DNA of 15,693 bases, from the NCBI GenBank assembly GCA_003644895.1, contig QNDO01000012.1, positions 1 through 15,693 of the forward strand, in the 5' to 3' direction. Below, piece by piece: positions 1 through 7,260 of this stretch (positions within the stretch are counted from its first letter, which is position 1; each line of letters begins with the position of its first letter). The DNA is from Candidatus Hydrothermota bacterium. GTDB taxonomy: Bacteria > Hydrothermota > Hydrothermia > UBA1063. The notes beneath the pieces were generated by a model. It worked only from the letters and a program-made list of their open reading frames with translations. It was not told the origin of the DNA and ran no database searches. Made by a program: the position numbers and the translations under genes.

Positions 1-690
1 ATGAGGAAGATAGCTAAAGAAGTTGCAATGGATAAGATTAAAAACAGAAAGATTGTTATTACGCCTAAAACTGTGGAAAAGTATCTCGGACCTCCCATTT
101 ATTATGAAGAAGTCAAGGCAAGGAAGGGAGAGATAGGAGTGGTTACAGGTCTTGCATGGACACCATCGGGCGGAGAAATACTATTTGTTGAATCTTTGAA
201 AATGCCGGGAGGGAAAAATTTAATTTTAACAGGGCAACTGGGGGACGTTATGAAAGAATCCTGTGAAGCAGCTCTTTCTCTGGTAAGAGCACGGGCTGAA
301 AAGCTCTCCATAGACTCAAAATTTTATGAGAAATACGACATACATATTCATGTCCCGGAGGGAGCAATTCCCAAGGACGGGCCTTCAGCAGGAATTGCCA
401 TATTTACATCACTGGTATCTCTTCTTAAAGAAATTCCAGTTAATCCAGAAATCGCAATGACTGGCGAAATTACATTGAGTGGAAGGATACTTCCTGTAGG
501 TGGTATCAAGGAAAAGGTAATAGCTGCAAAAAGGGCCGGTATTAAGAAGGTTATTTTACCAGAGTGGAACGAGAAAGATTTGAGAGACATCCCCGATCAT
601 ATAAAAAAGAATCTTAAATTTCATTTTGTGAACAATGTAGACCAAGTACTTGATATCGTGTTTCAGGAAAAGAAAGAAAAAAATGATTAA
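1..690 (+). CDS. lon: Lon protease, C-terminal part (5' end outside window)
   Basis: This is the ATP-dependent serine protease Lon, which degrades misfolded and regulatory proteins in the cytoplasm. Only about 229 C-terminal residues of a protein usually near 800 are here, so the AAA+ ATPase and N-terminal substrate domains lie upstream. The first ATG is internal: the opening MRKIAKEVA matches the helical tail of the ATPase module. The proteolytic domain runs from about residue 27 to 222. The nucleophile Ser129 sits in PKDGPSAG and the dyad partner Lys172 in GGIKEKVIAAKRAG, 43 residues later, the same spacing as S679/K722 in E. coli Lon. The domain is complete with no lesion. The last 8 nt overlap pgsA, making lon the first visible member of a + strand gene string. 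Identification is firm. Confidence 0.97.
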   Translation: MRKIAKEVAMDKIKNRKIVITPKTVEKYLGPPIYYEEVKARKGEIGVVTGLAWTPSGGEILFVESLKMPGGKNLILTGQLGDVMKESCEAALSLVRARAEKLSIDSKFYEKYDIHIHVPEGAIPKDGPSAGIAIFTSLVSLLKEIPVNPEIAMTGEITLSGRILPVGGIKEKVIAAKRAGIKKVILPEWNEKDLRDIPDHIKKNLKFHFVNNVDQVLDIVFQEKKEKND

Positions 691-1219
691 TATTCCGAAC
701 CTTCTTTCACTTTTAAGGCTATTTCTCCTACCCATTTTTTTATATTTTATTGCCAGCGGCCGTACTCTTTTTTCGGTGTTATTTTTTGTAATAATCATTG
801 CAACCGATATCCTTGACGGATATATCGCACGAAAGAGGAATCAGTGTACTAACCTGGGCAGGGTTCTTGACCATGGGGTGGATAAATTATTCACCATTCT
901 TACTACAATCTGGCTTTATATTTACAACCGATTTCCTCTATGGGCTACGCTTTTCTTCGTTTTGAGAGAGCTTATAATCCTTACATCAGGATTTCTGTTT
1001 CTTGTGGATAAAAAATTGACCTTTACCTCAAGAACCATAGGAAAAATTTCAGGAGGGTTTTTTTATTTAACGATTCTGCTTTATCTTCTGAGGTATGATT
1101 CCTCTGCAATTGTATTTCTATATATTTCTGTTGTTCTTTTCTCAATTGCCACTCTCTGGTATGCAGTTTTATATTTTCCAAGAATAAAGGAGGTGTACGA
1201 TGAGAGTAATAATAGTTAA
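683..1219 (+). CDS. pgsA: CDP-diacylglycerol-glycerol-3-phosphate 3-phosphatidyltransferase (PgsA type)
   Basis: A membrane enzyme of phospholipid synthesis that transfers a phosphatidyl group from CDP-diacylglycerol, most likely to glycerol-3-phosphate, giving phosphatidylglycerophosphate. The CDP-alcohol phosphatidyltransferase signature is complete: D42, D45-G46, A49-R50, G59, D63 and D67 with canonical spacing. The protein has 178 residues, normal for PgsA, with several hydrophobic spans (about residues 7-23, 29-41, 73-92, 95-112 and 125-160). I chose ATG 683, which follows an AGGAAAAGAAAG stretch and opens MINIPNLLSLLR as in the family; an upstream in-frame start at 650 would add 11 charged residues inside lon. 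It overlaps lon by 8 nt and nagB by 20 nt. A relative with another acceptor alcohol cannot be fully excluded. Confidence 0.92.
   Translation: MINIPNLLSLLRLFLLPIFLYFIASGRTLFSVLFFVIIIATDILDGYIARKRNQCTNLGRVLDHGVDKLFTILTTIWLYIYNRFPLWATLFFVLRELIILTSGFLFLVDKKLTFTSRTIGKISGGFFYLTILLYLLRYDSSAIVFLYISVVLFSIATLWYAVLYFPRIKEVYDESNNS
1186..1195 (+). promoter_or_regulatory. Strong Shine-Dalgarno for nagB inside the pgsA 3' end
   Basis: AAAGGAGGTG, close to a perfect anti-16S match, ends a few nt before the nagB ATG at 1200. It lies wholly within pgsA coding sequence and fixes the nagB start despite the 20-nt gene overlap. Confidence 0.85.
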
Positions 1220-1955
1220 AAATTATGATAGTATGTCCAAACTTGCTGCTAAATTTGTTAAAGAAGAATTACTGAAAAAGCCAGATCTGGTCCTGGGACT
1301 CGCTACCGGTTCAACCCCTTTGGGTTTATATAAAGAGCTTATTAGGATGCACAAAGAGGAGGGACTGGATTTCTCAAAGGTTACAACATTCAATCTGGAT
1401 GAATACATAGGACTTCCCAAGGATCATCCGGAGAGCTACCATACCTTTATGTGGGAGAATCTCTTTAAACATATAAATATTAATCCATCAAATATATATA
1501 TTCCTGATGGTACAGTTGAAGATATCAAAGCTCACTGTATATGGTATGAGGAAAAAATAGCAGAAAAAGGTGGCATAGACCTTCAGATATTGGGAATTGG
1601 AAGGGATGGACACATAGGCTTTAATGAGCCCGGATCCTCACTTGCATCAAGGACAAGGATAAAAACCTTGGCAAGGGAGACCCGAGAGGATAATGCCAGA
1701 TTTTTTGGTGGGGATATTAACAAAGTTCCTAAATATGCAATTACCATGGGTATAGGAACCATTATAGAATCAAGGAAACTTATCCTCCTTGCCAGCGGGG
1801 TAAACAAACGTGATGCCATTAAGAAAACTGTGGAGGGGCCTATAACTGCTATGGTTCCAGCCTCTATGATCCAGATACACCCAAGGGCTATAGTAATAAT
1901 TGACCAGGAAGCTGCTTCACTTCTGGAGAGGGAGTATGAAACATGGGAAGGATAG
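1200..1955 (+). CDS. nagB: Glucosamine-6-phosphate deaminase
   Basis: Interconverts glucosamine-6-phosphate and fructose-6-phosphate plus ammonia in the cytoplasm. At 251 residues it has the usual length. Visible family motifs are LATGSTPLGLY (phosphosugar binding, about residues 34-44), NLDEYIGL with Asp67 (the E. coli Asp72 position) and LGIGRDGHIGFNEPGSS, which carries Asp136, His138 and Glu143, matching the E. coli Asp141-His143-Glu148 catalytic set. The start is fixed by the AAAGGAGG just upstream. It overlaps pgsA by 20 nt and the GlmU-like gene by 13 nt. No nagA or PTS transporter is visible, and the next gene is biosynthetic in type, so the enzyme could run in the aminating direction to supply amino sugars; that direction is inference from neighbours only. 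A 6-phosphogluconolactonase is unlikely given the FNEPGSS motif. Confidence 0.95.
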   Translation: MRVIIVKNYDSMSKLAAKFVKEELLKKPDLVLGLATGSTPLGLYKELIRMHKEEGLDFSKVTTFNLDEYIGLPKDHPESYHTFMWENLFKHININPSNIYIPDGTVEDIKAHCIWYEEKIAEKGGIDLQILGIGRDGHIGFNEPGSSLASRTRIKTLARETREDNARFFGGDINKVPKYAITMGIGTIIESRKLILLASGVNKRDAIKKTVEGPITAMVPASMIQIHPRAIVIIDQEAASLLEREYETWEG

Positions 1956-3184
1956 GGCCGGTTTTTATATTCGAAGATGAAAAATATGAAAATTTTCTTC
2001 CACTTGTGTGGTTAAGACCAGTTTTTGACCTGAGAGTTGGAATCCTCACAATTTTCGAAAAATGGTATAAAAAACTGGGAGAGATTGAGGGAGTATTTTT
2101 ACGGAGTTATCTAAGTAAACTGGTAAAGGAGATGTATCCGGAAATTAGGGTTAACGAAGGAATCAGACCGGGAACGAAGGTTCTGCTGATAAACGGCAGA
2201 ACTCTGCCTCCTGAAGATATTTCTGTTTTTGACGATGTAGAGGAGGAAACGCTTTTTGTGAGTAACAAAGGTGAAGTGGTTGCTTTTTATGGGTACTTTG
2301 ATGAATATGAAGGTATAATCGACACAGGGAGATTAAGAGAGAAAGAAGTAAAGGAATTACGGATAGATGTGGAAGTCCTTAACTATCTGTGGGATACCAT
2401 TAAAATTAATGGTGAGGAGATTATAAAAGATTTTAACATGATTGGTAACTCTGGAATACATGCTCCCATTTCTCAGAAGGTTGCCTTGTTAGGGAATGAG
2501 ATATTTGTAGCAGAAGGTGTCAGGCTTTACCCCAATGTTGTGATTGACGCGGAAGAAGGTCCTGTATATATAGATAAAAATGTCACTGTACTTCCCAATG
2601 CCTTTTTGAAGGGTCCCCTGTATGTGGGAGAAGGTTCAATTATTAAAGTGGGTGCTAAAATCTATGAAGATGTTTCTATAGGTCCTGTTTGCAAAGTAGG
2701 AGGTGAGGTAGAAGCCACCATAATTCATTCTTACTCAAACAAACAGCACGATGGATTCCTGGGACATTCCTATGTTGGCACTTGGGTAAACATAGGCGCA
2801 GACACTAATACCAGCGATTTAAGGAACAATTATGGAAGTGTTAAAATTATTTTCAAAGGAGAGAGATTTGATACGGGCATGCAATTTCTGGGATCCATGA
2901 TAGGGGATCACACAAAGAGCGGAATCAATACAATGTTCAACACAGGAACAATTGTCGGGGTATTTTCTAATATCTTCGATGCTGGATTTCCTCCAAAATT
3001 TATCCCATCTTTCAGTTGGGGAGGGAGACACGGCTTCGTAACCCATGAGCTGGAGAAAGCTATTGCAACTGCACGTAGGGTTATGAAAAGAAGAAAGGTG
3101 GAATTAAGTACAAACTATGAGGAAGTTATAAGAAAAGTTTTTGAACTTACTCAAAAGGAGAGAGATGAAGCCGGCGTGTCTTAA
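1943..3184 (+). CDS. GlmU-like putative sugar nucleotidyltransferase with left-handed beta-helix domain
   Basis: A 413-residue, two-domain protein of the family annotated as putative sugar nucleotidyltransferase (NTP_transf_4 type) in Bacteroidetes/Chlorobi-like bacteria. The N-terminal region (about 1-150) carries the family signature LPLVWLRPVFDLRVG and LLINGRTLPP instead of the usual GxGTRM nucleotide loop. The second half (about 180-360) shows irregular hexapeptide repeats of a left-handed beta-helix, with the block KQHDGFLGHSYVG followed by GADTNTSDLRNNYG, the likely acyltransferase site. The C-terminal 50 residues are helical and charged. By analogy with GlmU it may acetylate glucosamine-1-P and couple it to a nucleotide; the exact sugar is not provable here. 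ATG 1943 overlaps nagB by 13 nt and is preceded by GGAGAGGGAG, so the neighbour feeds the same amino-sugar theme. Confidence 0.8.
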   Translation: MGRIGPVFIFEDEKYENFLPLVWLRPVFDLRVGILTIFEKWYKKLGEIEGVFLRSYLSKLVKEMYPEIRVNEGIRPGTKVLLINGRTLPPEDISVFDDVEEETLFVSNKGEVVAFYGYFDEYEGIIDTGRLREKEVKELRIDVEVLNYLWDTIKINGEEIIKDFNMIGNSGIHAPISQKVALLGNEIFVAEGVRLYPNVVIDAEEGPVYIDKNVTVLPNAFLKGPLYVGEGSIIKVGAKIYEDVSIGPVCKVGGEVEATIIHSYSNKQHDGFLGHSYVGTWVNIGADTNTSDLRNNYGSVKIIFKGERFDTGMQFLGSMIGDHTKSGINTMFNTGTIVGVFSNIFDAGFPPKFIPSFSWGGRHGFVTHELEKAIATARRVMKRRKVELSTNYEEVIRKVFELTQKERDEAGVS

Positions 3185-4064
3185 AAGAGGTGATACCATA
3201 GGAGTGATTTCCCCTGCCTCACAACCTGATGCAGCACTTCTCGAACGCGGTATTCATTTTCTTGAAAACCTCGGGTTTAAGGTAAAATTATTTCCTCATG
3301 TACTCAATTCCACAGGATTTCTTGCAGGAGAGGATGAAATAAGGCTGGAAGACCTTCATTCTGCCTGGGAGGATGAAGAGGTAAAAATGATTATAACCTC
3401 CCGAGGAGGGTATGGTTGTGCAAGGCTTCTGGAGAGTATCCAGTGGGAAAGGATGAAAAAGAAGCCCAAAATATTCATGGGGTTCAGCGATATCACCGTT
3501 CTGCTCAACGCCATATATAAACTTACAGGGCTTGTAACTTTCCATGGACCCATGGTAAAGACGAACTTCAGTGCTCCCAGTGACAGAACTGTTGATTATT
3601 TTTTAAAGGCCATCTCCGGTAAGAGATATACCGTAGTGTGGGAAGGTGAGTATTTCAAAGCAGCCGGGGATATCCAGGGGAAGATTGTAGGGGGATGTCT
3701 TTCATTGGTTGTTAGTCTCCTGGGTACTCCTTATGAGCCAGATTTTGCTGACAAAATCCTTTTTATTGAGGAGGTGGGCGAAGAAGACTACAGAATAGAT
3801 AGGATGCTTTTCCACCTAAAATACGCAGGTGTGTTCAAAAAAGTAAAAGCAGTATTACTGGGATATTCTGATATAGGATATGACATTTATCTGGATTTTT
3901 TTATGAAAAAAGCAGAAGTTCCTCTCTTTACTGGATTCCCGGCGGGGCATGGGAGTGAAAATATAACACTGCCCATTGGTATACCCGTAATTCTTTACAA
4001 AAGGAGATTCAGACCTGAGCTCGGGCTATTGGAATCACCCTGTAGTTATAGTTATATCCAGTAA
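3165..4064 (+). CDS. LD-carboxypeptidase (peptidase family S66, LdcA type)
   Basis: Removes the terminal D-alanine from murein tetrapeptides during peptidoglycan recycling. The protein has 299 residues, normal for S66. The family's Ser-Glu-His triad can be placed: Ser108 in FMGFSDIT, Glu202 in LFIEEVGEEDYRIDRML and His262 in FPAGHGSENITLP. The SRGGYGCARLL block at about 79-89 is also diagnostic. I start at ATG 3165, directly after AAAAGGAGAG, giving MKPACLKRGDTIGVISPAS; the longer reading from TTG 3141 adds eight residues with no ribosome site. It overlaps the preceding gene by 20 nt. There is no signal peptide, so it should act in the cytoplasm on recycled muropeptides. Its last 30 nt overlap the 3' end of the opposite-strand GNAT gene. 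A related S66 member such as a microcin-immunity (MccF) type is a less likely alternative. Confidence 0.9.
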   Translation: MKPACLKRGDTIGVISPASQPDAALLERGIHFLENLGFKVKLFPHVLNSTGFLAGEDEIRLEDLHSAWEDEEVKMIITSRGGYGCARLLESIQWERMKKKPKIFMGFSDITVLLNAIYKLTGLVTFHGPMVKTNFSAPSDRTVDYFLKAISGKRYTVVWEGEYFKAAGDIQGKIVGGCLSLVVSLLGTPYEPDFADKILFIEEVGEEDYRIDRMLFHLKYAGVFKKVKAVLLGYSDIGYDIYLDFFMKKAEVPLFTGFPAGHGSENITLPIGIPVILYKRRFRPELGLLESPCSYSYIQ

Positions 4065-5018
4065 TTTTATATTCTTGAAATTAATAAAATCCATTGTGCT
4101 GGTTGGGGGGAAGAAAAAGAGTTCCTTAAATCCCATATTACTGAGGTATTCAATATACTTAAATAAAAGATAAATTGAAGCATCAAAGTCCTTAATGTGG
4201 GTGATGGATGAAAGTTCAAGTAGATAAGCGCGATCCCTGTACTCAAGGGCAAGTATAGAAGCTAAGGTCCATCCTTCCACTACGAGCTCAATAAGTTTTA
4301 AAATCCCTTGAGGCACCATAAGATAAGCAAGATTTTCCACAAACGTCTTAAATTCAAGAATCGAGCTTTTTGAATGGGATGAATTATTAAAGAGAAAAAC
4401 CAGTCTGTCGACTAATTCAGAAACATCCTCAATTCTTTTAGTTTCGATTTCTTCAAATCTCTTAGCTCTTTTCAATGTAGATGTGATGATTCTGGATGCT
4501 TTGCCCTTTATTTTGTACAGCCATTTCTCAACATTTTCGGGAATTATAAGTGACTTCAGGTTGCGTTGACCGGTAATATTTATGCTATATTTTTTATTTT
4601 CAGCAAGTTTTTTCATAATCCAGTAATAAGGAGAGCTTTCAGGAATCTGAGTAATAATAAAGACATCCAGTGCCGACAAGATTTCCTCCACAAATTCTTC
4701 CCTTATTTCATGGTAAGCTATGAATTCATTAAAATAATGGGGGTAACGAGGCGAGAGAGTTTTTCCTCTTTTATTTTCCATGTCCACATCAAGTAAGGCG
4801 ATACCTGCAAGTTCCCTATCAACTTCCAAAGCATAAATTTTCCCGTCATGTATTACCCCGTAAAGGTCAAAAGTCACACCTATCCAGTAAGGTGTCATAA
4901 AGGGGTGAGAATTGGGAATTTTTGTAAGTAGATTGTTCCACTCCTTTTCTATCTCCCAGATCTTTTCTGAATCCTCGAGACCCATAACACCAAGGCTTGT
5001 GTCTTTTATTGAGGCCAC
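4035..5018 (-). CDS. GNAT-fold protein resembling the CelD/BcsL (FemAB-like) acetyltransferase family
   Basis: A 327-residue cytoplasmic protein with no membrane span. The middle and C-terminal thirds resemble CelD/BcsL-type N-acyltransferases: a basic helix (about 180-200, KGKASRIITSTLKRAKRFEE), a strand pair with LKLIELVVEGWTLASILALEYRDRAYLLE (about 240-270) and a DASIYLLFKYIEYLSNMGFKELFFF segment where the family has its acyl-CoA-binding helix. The N-terminal HPFMTPYWIGVTFDLY also fits the family pattern of an F-x-x-P-x-W block. The substrate is unknown; relatives modify polysaccharides or lipid-linked intermediates. The start is GTG at 5018, set by GGAGG at 5030-5026. It overlaps the upstream RlpA-like gene by 13 nt and is therefore probably co-translated with it, hinting at an envelope role. 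Family assignment is moderate and from motif impression only. Confidence 0.6.
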   Translation of the reverse strand: MASIKDTSLGVMGLEDSEKIWEIEKEWNNLLTKIPNSHPFMTPYWIGVTFDLYGVIHDGKIYALEVDRELAGIALLDVDMENKRGKTLSPRYPHYFNEFIAYHEIREEFVEEILSALDVFIITQIPESSPYYWIMKKLAENKKYSINITGQRNLKSLIIPENVEKWLYKIKGKASRIITSTLKRAKRFEEIETKRIEDVSELVDRLVFLFNNSSHSKSSILEFKTFVENLAYLMVPQGILKLIELVVEGWTLASILALEYRDRAYLLELSSITHIKDFDASIYLLFKYIEYLSNMGFKELFFFPPTSTMDFINFKNIKLLDITITTG

Positions 5019-5389
5019 TTTATTACCTCCAGTTTTACGTGGGCAACACCCTTTGAAATTATGCCCAACCTTTTTGCTGCTTCATATGAAAGATCTATTA
5101 TTCTGTTTTTCTTAAAGGGCCCTCTGTCGTTGATCCTTACAATAACACTCCTCCCATTCTCCAGATTTGTGACCTTTACGTAAGTTCCAAAAGGTAATTT
5201 TCTGTGGGCAGCAGTCAATTTATACATGTTGAATACTTCTCCGGATGCAGTCTTTTTACCGTGAAACTTTTTTCCGTAGTACGAAGCCAGTCCAACTTCT
5301 ATCCATGTACCCTCATACTTATAAGATGCACAGTTACTGTTAAAAATTAAGGGGAGGAGCAGAAAAACGATTAAATATCTACATTTCAT
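5006..5389 (-). CDS. rlpA: RlpA-like double-psi beta-barrel protein (septal lytic transglycosylase family)
   Basis: A small exported protein of 127 residues. RlpA proteins cleave or bind naked glycan strands of peptidoglycan. A hydrophobic leader (residues 5-16) ends in NSNC at Cys20; the bases around the cysteine are poor for a lipobox, so a plain signal peptide or an atypical lipoprotein are both possible. The double-psi beta-barrel starts at ASYYGKKFHGKKTASGE (35-51) and carries the family residues Glu51, His62 in LTAAHRKLPFGT and Asp88 in VRINDRGPF, followed by RIIDLSYEAAKRLGI. It has only this domain: the C-terminal SPOR domain of E. coli RlpA is absent, as in many short homologues. It is first in a two-gene - strand unit and has a strong promoter immediately in front of the ATG. 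Confidence 0.9.
   Translation of the reverse strand: MKCRYLIVFLLLPLIFNSNCASYKYEGTWIEVGLASYYGKKFHGKKTASGEVFNMYKLTAAHRKLPFGTYVKVTNLENGRSVIVRINDRGPFKKNRIIDLSYEAAKRLGIISKGVAHVKLEVIKWPQ
5026..5030 (-). promoter_or_regulatory. Shine-Dalgarno for the GTG-started GNAT gene
   Basis: The minus strand reads GGAGGTAATAAAGTG, so a full GGAGG core lies 7 nt before the GTG at 5018. It lies within the rlpA-like coding sequence and supports the non-ATG start. Confidence 0.8.
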
Positions 5390-5397
5390 TCAACATT

Positions 5398-5426
5398 ATA
5401 ATATTACCTAAACTCTGCACTGTCAA
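5398..5426 (-). promoter_or_regulatory. Sigma70-type promoter for the rlpA-like gene, almost leaderless
   Basis: On the minus strand TTGACA (5426-5421) is followed by exactly 17 nt and TATTAT (5403-5398). A start of transcription 6-7 nt further would fall near 5391, only about two nt before the ATG at 5389, so the message would have almost no leader and no Shine-Dalgarno. An overlapping perfect TATAAT (5400-5395) has a 20-nt spacer and would move the start into the gene. The box match is seen; activity is inferred. Confidence 0.65.
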
Positions 5427-5449
5427 GAGTTATTTTATCTGTCCAATCC

Positions 5450-5478
5450 TTGACTATACCAATGAAAATGTTTAAACT
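5450..5478 (+). promoter_or_regulatory. Candidate sigma70-type promoter for the TPR gene
   Basis: TTGACT (5450-5455), 17-nt spacer, then TAAACT (5473-5478), matching the -10 consensus at four of six positions. A start near 5485 leaves a 20-nt leader containing the GGGAGGT ribosome site at 5494-5500. It is the divergent partner of the rlpA promoter in the 115-nt intergenic region, which otherwise shows no hairpin terminator or repeat. Confidence 0.5.
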
Positions 5479-5504
5479 AAAACAATAAACAAAGGGAGGT
5501 TAAA

Positions 5505-6767
5505 ATGAAAATTTTGATAATTATTTTCATATTTATGGTAAGTGTTCCCCGTGCTTTTGCGCAATCACAACCAGCTCCAGAGGATACCACACCGCAGGTA
5601 GTAGATTCATGCAAAGTCTGGTTTTCAATAGGCCATGACTATCTCCTCAAAAAGAGATGGAGTGACGCTATAAGGAATTACAGGAGAGCCCTCTGTTTCA
5701 ACGAGAACTTTATACCGGCTTATCTGGAGCTGGGAAGAGCATTTTTGGGAAAGGCTGGAGAATATCTTCAGAAGGGTATAGGAGACAGTGCAGACATGTT
5801 TTTTGACTCTGCTGAAGTTGCTTACAGGAAAGTGGCAGAAATAGATTCAACAGATTCAAGAGGATGGCAGGGACTCGGTTTCATGTATGGTGTTGTAAAG
5901 AAGGAATACGACAAGGGTATAGAATTTTACAGAAAGGCCATCGAGGTTGACCCCAACAATGCCGATGCCCTTTATGGTCTCGCAAAACTTTATGAAAATA
6001 TTGGCTCTAAGGAAAAAGCAGATTCCGTATATAAAGATGCGATTTCCAAGAAACCCAATAGCGTTGGACTCAGGGTATCTTATGGCTTATTTTTAAGTGA
6101 AGATAAAAGGTATGGAGAATGTATCCCCCATCTGGAAAAGGCCCTTGAGCTTGGCATAGATGACCCGAAGAAGGAAAAGGATGTGAGAACTGCGCTGGTA
6201 AAAGCATACCTTCAGGAAGGTAAGAAAAACCCTAAACTGTATTCAAAGGCCGTTAAACAGATTGATGAGCTTATCAAAGAGGATTCACTGAATTATGTGA
6301 ATTATTTGAACAGAGCAGAAGCGTACGGGGGACTGGGAAAGAAGTCTCAGGCTCTGGCGGACTATGACAAGGCGATTCAGCTTGCCCCCGAAAATCCTAT
6401 TGTATACATTAAAAAAGCCGTTTATTTACTTTATGAATTAAAGAAGTATAACGATGCTATTACTACCATAAATAAGGTGCTTCAGTTTGAGAATCTCGAT
6501 GATTATTACAAAAGTCTCGCCTACTTTTTAAGAGGCGATGCATACTATGGACTTGGAGGTACCACATACAATAGGGCCAAGAAAAACAAGGATAGAGAAG
6601 GAGCTGGACAGGCTTACAAATACTATCAACGTGCAATTCAGGATTACAAAACCGCTCTGAATTTTGCCACGGGCTCTCTCAAGAATCAAGCTTCTTCAAG
6701 GATTGAAAAAGCAACCAAAGCAAGTAAAAAGGCTTACGGAGTATGGAAAGGAATTGAGCCCTGGTGA
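5505..6767 (+). CDS. Exported tetratricopeptide repeat (TPR) protein
   Basis: A 420-residue protein that begins with a clean signal peptide (hydrophobic residues 3-13, probable cut after AFA at 17-19), so it should be periplasmic or on the outer membrane. Nearly all of the rest is TPR helices: typical units include residues about 37-70, 120-155, 156-190, 262-296 and 297-332, with recognisable cores such as AIRNYRRAL, GIEFYRKAIEVDPNN and ALADYDKAIQLAPEN. Between them are longer, irregular helical pairs, and the C-terminus is Lys/Ala rich. TPR superhelices bind other proteins; no enzymatic motif is visible. The start is set by GGGAGGT 5 nt upstream. Its 3' end overlaps the HNH gene. The partner is unknown; the downstream Omp85-like protein is a possible envelope partner, by position only. 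Confidence 0.85.
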   Translation: MKILIIIFIFMVSVPRAFAQSQPAPEDTTPQVVDSCKVWFSIGHDYLLKKRWSDAIRNYRRALCFNENFIPAYLELGRAFLGKAGEYLQKGIGDSADMFFDSAEVAYRKVAEIDSTDSRGWQGLGFMYGVVKKEYDKGIEFYRKAIEVDPNNADALYGLAKLYENIGSKEKADSVYKDAISKKPNSVGLRVSYGLFLSEDKRYGECIPHLEKALELGIDDPKKEKDVRTALVKAYLQEGKKNPKLYSKAVKQIDELIKEDSLNYVNYLNRAEAYGGLGKKSQALADYDKAIQLAPENPIVYIKKAVYLLYELKKYNDAITTINKVLQFENLDDYYKSLAYFLRGDAYYGLGGTTYNRAKKNKDREGAGQAYKYYQRAIQDYKTALNFATGSLKNQASSRIEKATKASKKAYGVWKGIEPW

Positions 6768-7260
6768 AGTACTTGTTTTAAATTATAATTACGAGCCAAT
6801 AAATATATCTACATTAAGAAGGGCTATTAAGTTAATTTACCTTCAAAAAGCAGAGCCTGTTATCTATAAGGATGGAAGGGTTTTAAGGGCGGAACGTGTA
6901 ATTTACAGAGCCCCCAGTGTGATTAAATTAAATTACTATGTAAAATTGAGATATAGAGAAGTACCACTTACAAAAAGGAACATCCTAAGAAGGGATAATT
7001 ATACTTGTCAATATTGCGGTACCCGGGAAGGACCAATGACGGTTGATCATGTGATTCCAAAGAGACTAGGGGGAAGGGATGAATGGGCGAATCTTGTGTG
7101 CGCCTGTTTCAGATGCAATAACAAAAAGGGAGATAGAACACCCGAGGAAGCAGGTATGAAACTTCTACGGAAGCCGAGGAAACCGTCTTATTTTACCCTT
7201 CTCTTTGCCACACGAAAAATCCCTGACGAAAGATGGAAGGAATTTTTATTTCTTAAGTGA
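6754..7260 (+). CDS. HNH endonuclease family protein
   Basis: A small HNH-nuclease protein of the kind found singly in many bacterial genomes, with unassigned cellular role. The N-terminal part (VLVLNYNYEPINISTLRRA) is the conserved leader of that family. A zinc-binding CQYC pair precedes the core TVDHVIPKRLGGRDEWANLV, where Asp-His begins the catalytic motif, and the second knuckle CFRCNNKKGDRTPEEAGM supplies the matching cysteine and the N/H positions. The start is uncertain: TTG at 6754 gives 168 residues, close to the family length, with GGAA five nt before it; no ATG or GTG fits the conserved N-terminus. It overlaps the TPR gene by 14 nt and joins the next gene as GTGA. No intron, intein or restriction partner is adjacent, so I see no sign that it is a homing enzyme. 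Confidence 0.85.
   Translation: MSPGEVLVLNYNYEPINISTLRRAIKLIYLQKAEPVIYKDGRVLRAERVIYRAPSVIKLNYYVKLRYREVPLTKRNILRRDNYTCQYCGTREGPMTVDHVIPKRLGGRDEWANLVCACFRCNNKKGDRTPEEAGMKLLRKPRKPSYFTLLFATRKIPDERWKEFLFLK

Noticed and set aside
650..682. Upstream start for pgsA adding 11 residues
   Set aside because: The added residues are charged, lie within lon, and have no ribosome site; ATG 683 gives the conserved family N-terminus.
3141..3164. TTG start for the LD-carboxypeptidase
   Set aside because: ATG 3165 follows AAAAGGAGAG and yields the typical family opening; the longer form has no ribosome site.
4065..4140. Intrinsic terminator after the LD-carboxypeptidase gene
   Set aside because: The GGGGGG run near 4106 has no complementary C-rich arm close by and no following T tract.
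5327..5335. Lipoprotein signal in the RlpA-like protein
   Set aside because: The residues before Cys20 (F-N-S-N) fit the lipobox poorly, so I mention lipidation as possible and do not annotate it.
5390..5504. Riboswitch or terminator in the divergent intergenic region
   Set aside because: Only 115 nt, largely occupied by two promoters; no stable GC stem or U tract seen.
6664..6753. TTG 6664 start for the HNH protein (30 extra residues)
   Set aside because: The extra residues are the TPR gene read in another frame and have no family similarity; TTG 6754 fits the family length.
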